Assembly: GCA_023428515.1 (NCBI GenBank)
Contig: JAEYXI010000237.1
Span: forward strand, 1-7,595
Length of the DNA stretch: 7,595 nt
Source: Pseudomonadota bacterium
GTDB lineage: Bacteria > Pseudomonadota > Alphaproteobacteria > Rhizobiales > Rhizobiaceae
Direction of reading: 5' to 3'
Shown: positions 5,908 through 7,595 of the stretch, in pieces
Numbering within the stretch: the first letter of the stretch is position 1
Layout: each line of letters starts with the position of its first letter
Program-made: the position numbers and the translations under genes
The notes under the pieces: generated by a model
The model's database searches: none
Told to the model about the DNA's origin: nothing
What the model saw: the letters and a program-made list of their open reading frames with translations, nothing else

Positions 5908-6822
5908 ATGGCAAACGCTGTAACGAACACTCCCGGTCCCGTCTCCGTCGATCCGTCGCGTCGCGCGCGGCTCGCCGAGTTCTGGTACTATTTCTCCGAA
6001 AACCGCGGCGCGGTGATCGGCCTCTTCTTCTTCCTCTTCCTGATCCTGCTGGCGATTTTCGCACCGCTGATCGCGCCGCATGCGCCGCAGGCGCAGTACC
6101 GCGACGCGACGCTCGTCCCGCCCTTCTGGCAGGAGGGCGGCAGCACGACCTTCCTGCTCGGCACCGACGCGGTTGGACGCGACATCCTTTCGCGACTGAT
6201 CTACGGCACGCGCTTCTCGCTCTTCATCGGCGTCATCGTCACCACGCTCGCGCTGGTCGGCGGCATCGTGCTCGGTGTTATCGCCGGCTATTTCCGCGGC
6301 TGGGTCGACACGGTGATCATGCGCCTGATGGACATCATCCTGGCGTTCCCGTCGCTGCTGCTCGCGCTGGTTCTGGTCGCGGTCCTGGGACCGGGCCTGA
6401 TCAATGCGATGATCGCCATAGCGCTCGTCTTCCAGCCGCATTTCGTGCGCCTGACGCGCGCCGCGGTGATGACCGAGAAGAACCGCGACTATGTCGTGGC
6501 GGCGAAGGTCGCCGGCGCCGGGCCGCTCAGGCTGATGTTCAAGACCATCCTGCCCAACTGCATGGCGCCGCTGATCGTGCAGGCGACGCTCTCCTTCTCC
6601 AACGCGATCCTCGACGCGGCGGCGCTCGGCTTCCTTGGGATGGGCGCGCAGCCGCCGACGCCGGAATGGGGCACCATGCTGGCCGAGGCGCGCGAATTCA
6701 TCCTGCGGGCCTGGTGGGTGGTGACCTTCCCCGGCCTCGCCATTCTGATCACCGTGCTGGCGATCAACCTGGTGGGCGACGGCCTGCGCGACGCGCTCGA
6801 TCCGAAGCTGAAGCGGAGCTGA
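5908..6822 (+). CDS. dppC: dipeptide ABC transporter, permease DppC
   Basis: This 304-residue permease is the partner of DppB (E. coli DppC has 300). It has the OppC N-terminal domain: F-W-Y-Y-F-S-E-N-R-G-A-V-I-G (25-38), a first helix at about 36-56, and the periplasmic block L-L-G-T-D-A-V-G-R-D-I-L-S-R-L-I-Y-G (83-100). Further helices lie at about 104-127, 143-160, 163-176, 218-240 and 268-290. The EAA loop is at 194-217: D-Y-V-V-A-A-K-V-A-G-A-G, ending I-L-P-N-C. The segment from A-A-L-G-F-L-G-M-G-A-Q-P-P-T-P-E-W-G-T-M-L (238-258) to D-G-L-R-D-A-L-D-P-K-L-K is nearly identical to E. coli DppC. ATG 5908 is preceded by GAGAGGA overlapping the end of dppB, so the two permeases are tightly co-translated. 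dppD follows after 87 bases in the same reading frame. Confidence 0.95.
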   Translation: MANAVTNTPGPVSVDPSRRARLAEFWYYFSENRGAVIGLFFFLFLILLAIFAPLIAPHAPQAQYRDATLVPPFWQEGGSTTFLLGTDAVGRDILSRLIYGTRFSLFIGVIVTTLALVGGIVLGVIAGYFRGWVDTVIMRLMDIILAFPSLLLALVLVAVLGPGLINAMIAIALVFQPHFVRLTRAAVMTEKNRDYVVAAKVAGAGPLRLMFKTILPNCMAPLIVQATLSFSNAILDAAALGFLGMGAQPPTPEWGTMLAEAREFILRAWWVVTFPGLAILITVLAINLVGDGLRDALDPKLKRS

Positions 6823-6823
6823 G

Positions 6824-6882
6824 GCCGTGACTGCCGCGCGCTCGCAGACGGCACGGCTCGCTCGATCGGCGCGGCGGCGAGC
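6824..6882 (+). repeat. hairpin-rich gap between dppC and dppD
   Basis: Two possible RNA stems occupy the 87-base gap. TGCCG (6832-6836) pairs with CGGCA (6849-6853), extended by GCCG/CGGC across a 4-base bulge. GCTCGC (6856-6861) pairs with GCGAGC (6877-6882) around a 15-base loop. Neither has a T-run. In sequence this G/C-rich such stems arise easily, so function is uncertain. Confidence 0.3.
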
Positions 6883-6907
6883 ACTCGCCCGCAATTCAGA
6901 GGTCTGA
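6827..6907 (+). CDS. possible 26-codon leader ORF before dppD
   Basis: A GTG at 6827, with GGAG (6815-6818) 8 bases upstream inside the end of dppC, opens a 26-codon frame ending in TGA at 6905-6907, only 2 bases before the dppD ATG. The peptide would be basic and low in complexity (rich in Arg, Ala and Ser) and resembles nothing I know. If translated, it could bring ribosomes from dppC to dppD across the hairpin-rich gap by translational coupling. It may equally be chance, since G/C-rich DNA has few stop codons. Confidence 0.2.
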   Translation: MTAARSQTARLARSARRRALARNSEV

Positions 6908-6909
6908 TC

Positions 6910-7595
6910 ATGCCCCTTCTCGAAATCGAAAACCTCGTCGTCGAGTTCCAGACCGCCGCCGGCCCGTTCCGGGCGGTTGACGGCATCTCGCTGCATGTGG
7001 ACGCGCGCGAGGTCCTGGCCATCGTCGGCGAGAGTGGTTCGGGCAAGTCGGTCTCGATGCTGGCCGTCATGGGGCTGCTGCCCTGGACGGCGCGCGTCAC
7101 CGCCGACCGCATGACCTTCGCCGGCCGCGATTTGCTGACCATGTCCACCTCCGACCGGCGCAACATGGTCGGCAAGGACCTGGCGATGATCTTCCAGGAG
7201 CCGATGGCCAGTCTCAACCCCTGCTTCACGGTCGGCTTCCAGATCGAGGAGGTGCTGAAGGTGCACATGGGCCTCGACCGCAAGGCCCGCCGCGAACGCG
7301 CGATCGAACTGCTGCACGCGGTCGGCATCCCGCAGCCGGCCGAACGGCTGTCGAGCTTCCCGCATCAGATGTCCGGGGGCCAGTGCCAGCGCGTCATGAT
7401 CGCCATCGCGATCGCCTGCAACCCGAAGCTGCTGATCGCCGTCGAGCCGACGACGGCGCTGGACGTGACCATCCAGAAGCAGATCCTCGACCTCCTGATG
7501 CGGTTGCAGGCTGAGCATGGCATGGGCCTGATCATGATCACCCACAACATGGGCGTGGTCGCAGAAACCGCCGACCGCGTGATCGTGCAGTACAA
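6910..7595 (+). CDS. dppD: dipeptide ABC transporter, ATPase DppD (3' end outside the window), Walker B aspartate replaced
   Basis: 228 codons of the ATPase that, with DppF, drives peptide import through DppBC; E. coli DppD has 327 residues, so roughly a third is missing. Visible motifs in order: Walker A G-E-S-G-S-G-K-S (40-47), Q-loop Q96 in [14 protein letters not shown] signature M-S-G-G-Q (154-158), Walker B L-L-I-A-V-E-P (174-180), D-loop A-L-D-V (183-186) and H-loop H212 in [12 protein letters not shown]. The Walker B residue expected to be Asp is Val178 (GTC at 7441-7443); the catalytic Glu179 is kept. A single A-to-T change from GAC would explain it, so a base error, a mutation or a natural variant are all possible. 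The ATG at 6910 has AGAGG (6898-6902) at 7-base spacing. The frame is open back to the dppC stop but has no earlier ATG, GTG or TTG. dppF is expected next. Confidence 0.93.
   Translation, partial: MPLLEIENLVVEFQTAAGPFRAVDGISLHVDAREVLAIVGESGSGKSVSMLAVMGLLPWTARVTADRMTFAGRDLLTMSTSDRRNMVGKDLAMIFQEPMASLNPCFTVGFQIEEVLKVHMGLDRKARRERAIELLHAVGIPQPAERLSSFPHQMSGGQCQRVMIAIAIACNPKLLIAVEPTTALDVTIQKQILDLLMRLQAEHGMGLIMITHNMGVVAETADRVIVQY

Noticed and set aside
5866..7545. 559-codon open frame antisense to dppC and dppD
   Set aside because: It spans two real genes and their gap, and its composition (Arg, Asp, His, Gln, Ala) is that of a mirror frame, with no recognisable motif.

Overview
The window is GC-rich with strong G/C bias at third codon positions. 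Its proteins look most like those of an alphaproteobacterium of the order Hyphomicrobiales (Rhizobiales), for example the Mesorhizobium/Brucella relatives. That placement rests on remembered protein resemblance, not on a search.

Left part, minus strand (reading right to left, 2842 to 1): a long-chain fatty acyl-CoA ligase (fadD, 1130-2842), a small flavin reductase-like protein (504-1064), and the start of a CDP-alcohol phosphatidyltransferase of the YnbA type (1-433, cut by the window edge). Gaps of 65 and 70 bases and the shared direction suggest one transcript. A perfect 9-bp hairpin lies between fadD and the flavin reductase gene.

Middle (2843-3176): a 334-base divergent control region between fadD and dppA. 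It holds a CTTGAC-N9-GTCAAG inverted repeat, an A5T5 tract, a 7-bp inverted repeat flanked by two CAAGCAA copies 30 bases apart, and several TTTCCGG heptamers. None of these has a proven regulator.

Right part, plus strand: a dipeptide ABC importer operon, dppA (binding protein, 3177-4772), dppB and dppC (permeases, 4895-5899 and 5908-6822) and the first 228 codons of dppD (ATPase, from 6910, cut by the window edge). DppA captures di- or tripeptides in the periplasm, DppB/DppC form the membrane channel, and DppD with an expected DppF beyond the window would power it. A strong intrinsic terminator between dppA and dppB probably lets dppA be made in excess over the membrane parts.

The gene content is ordinary. 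The point most worth a second look is in DppD: the Walker B aspartate, expected in the A-D-E-P context, is read as valine (GTC at 7441-7443) while all other ATPase motifs are intact. I see no mobile element, tRNA, rRNA, CRISPR array or clearly undescribed system.
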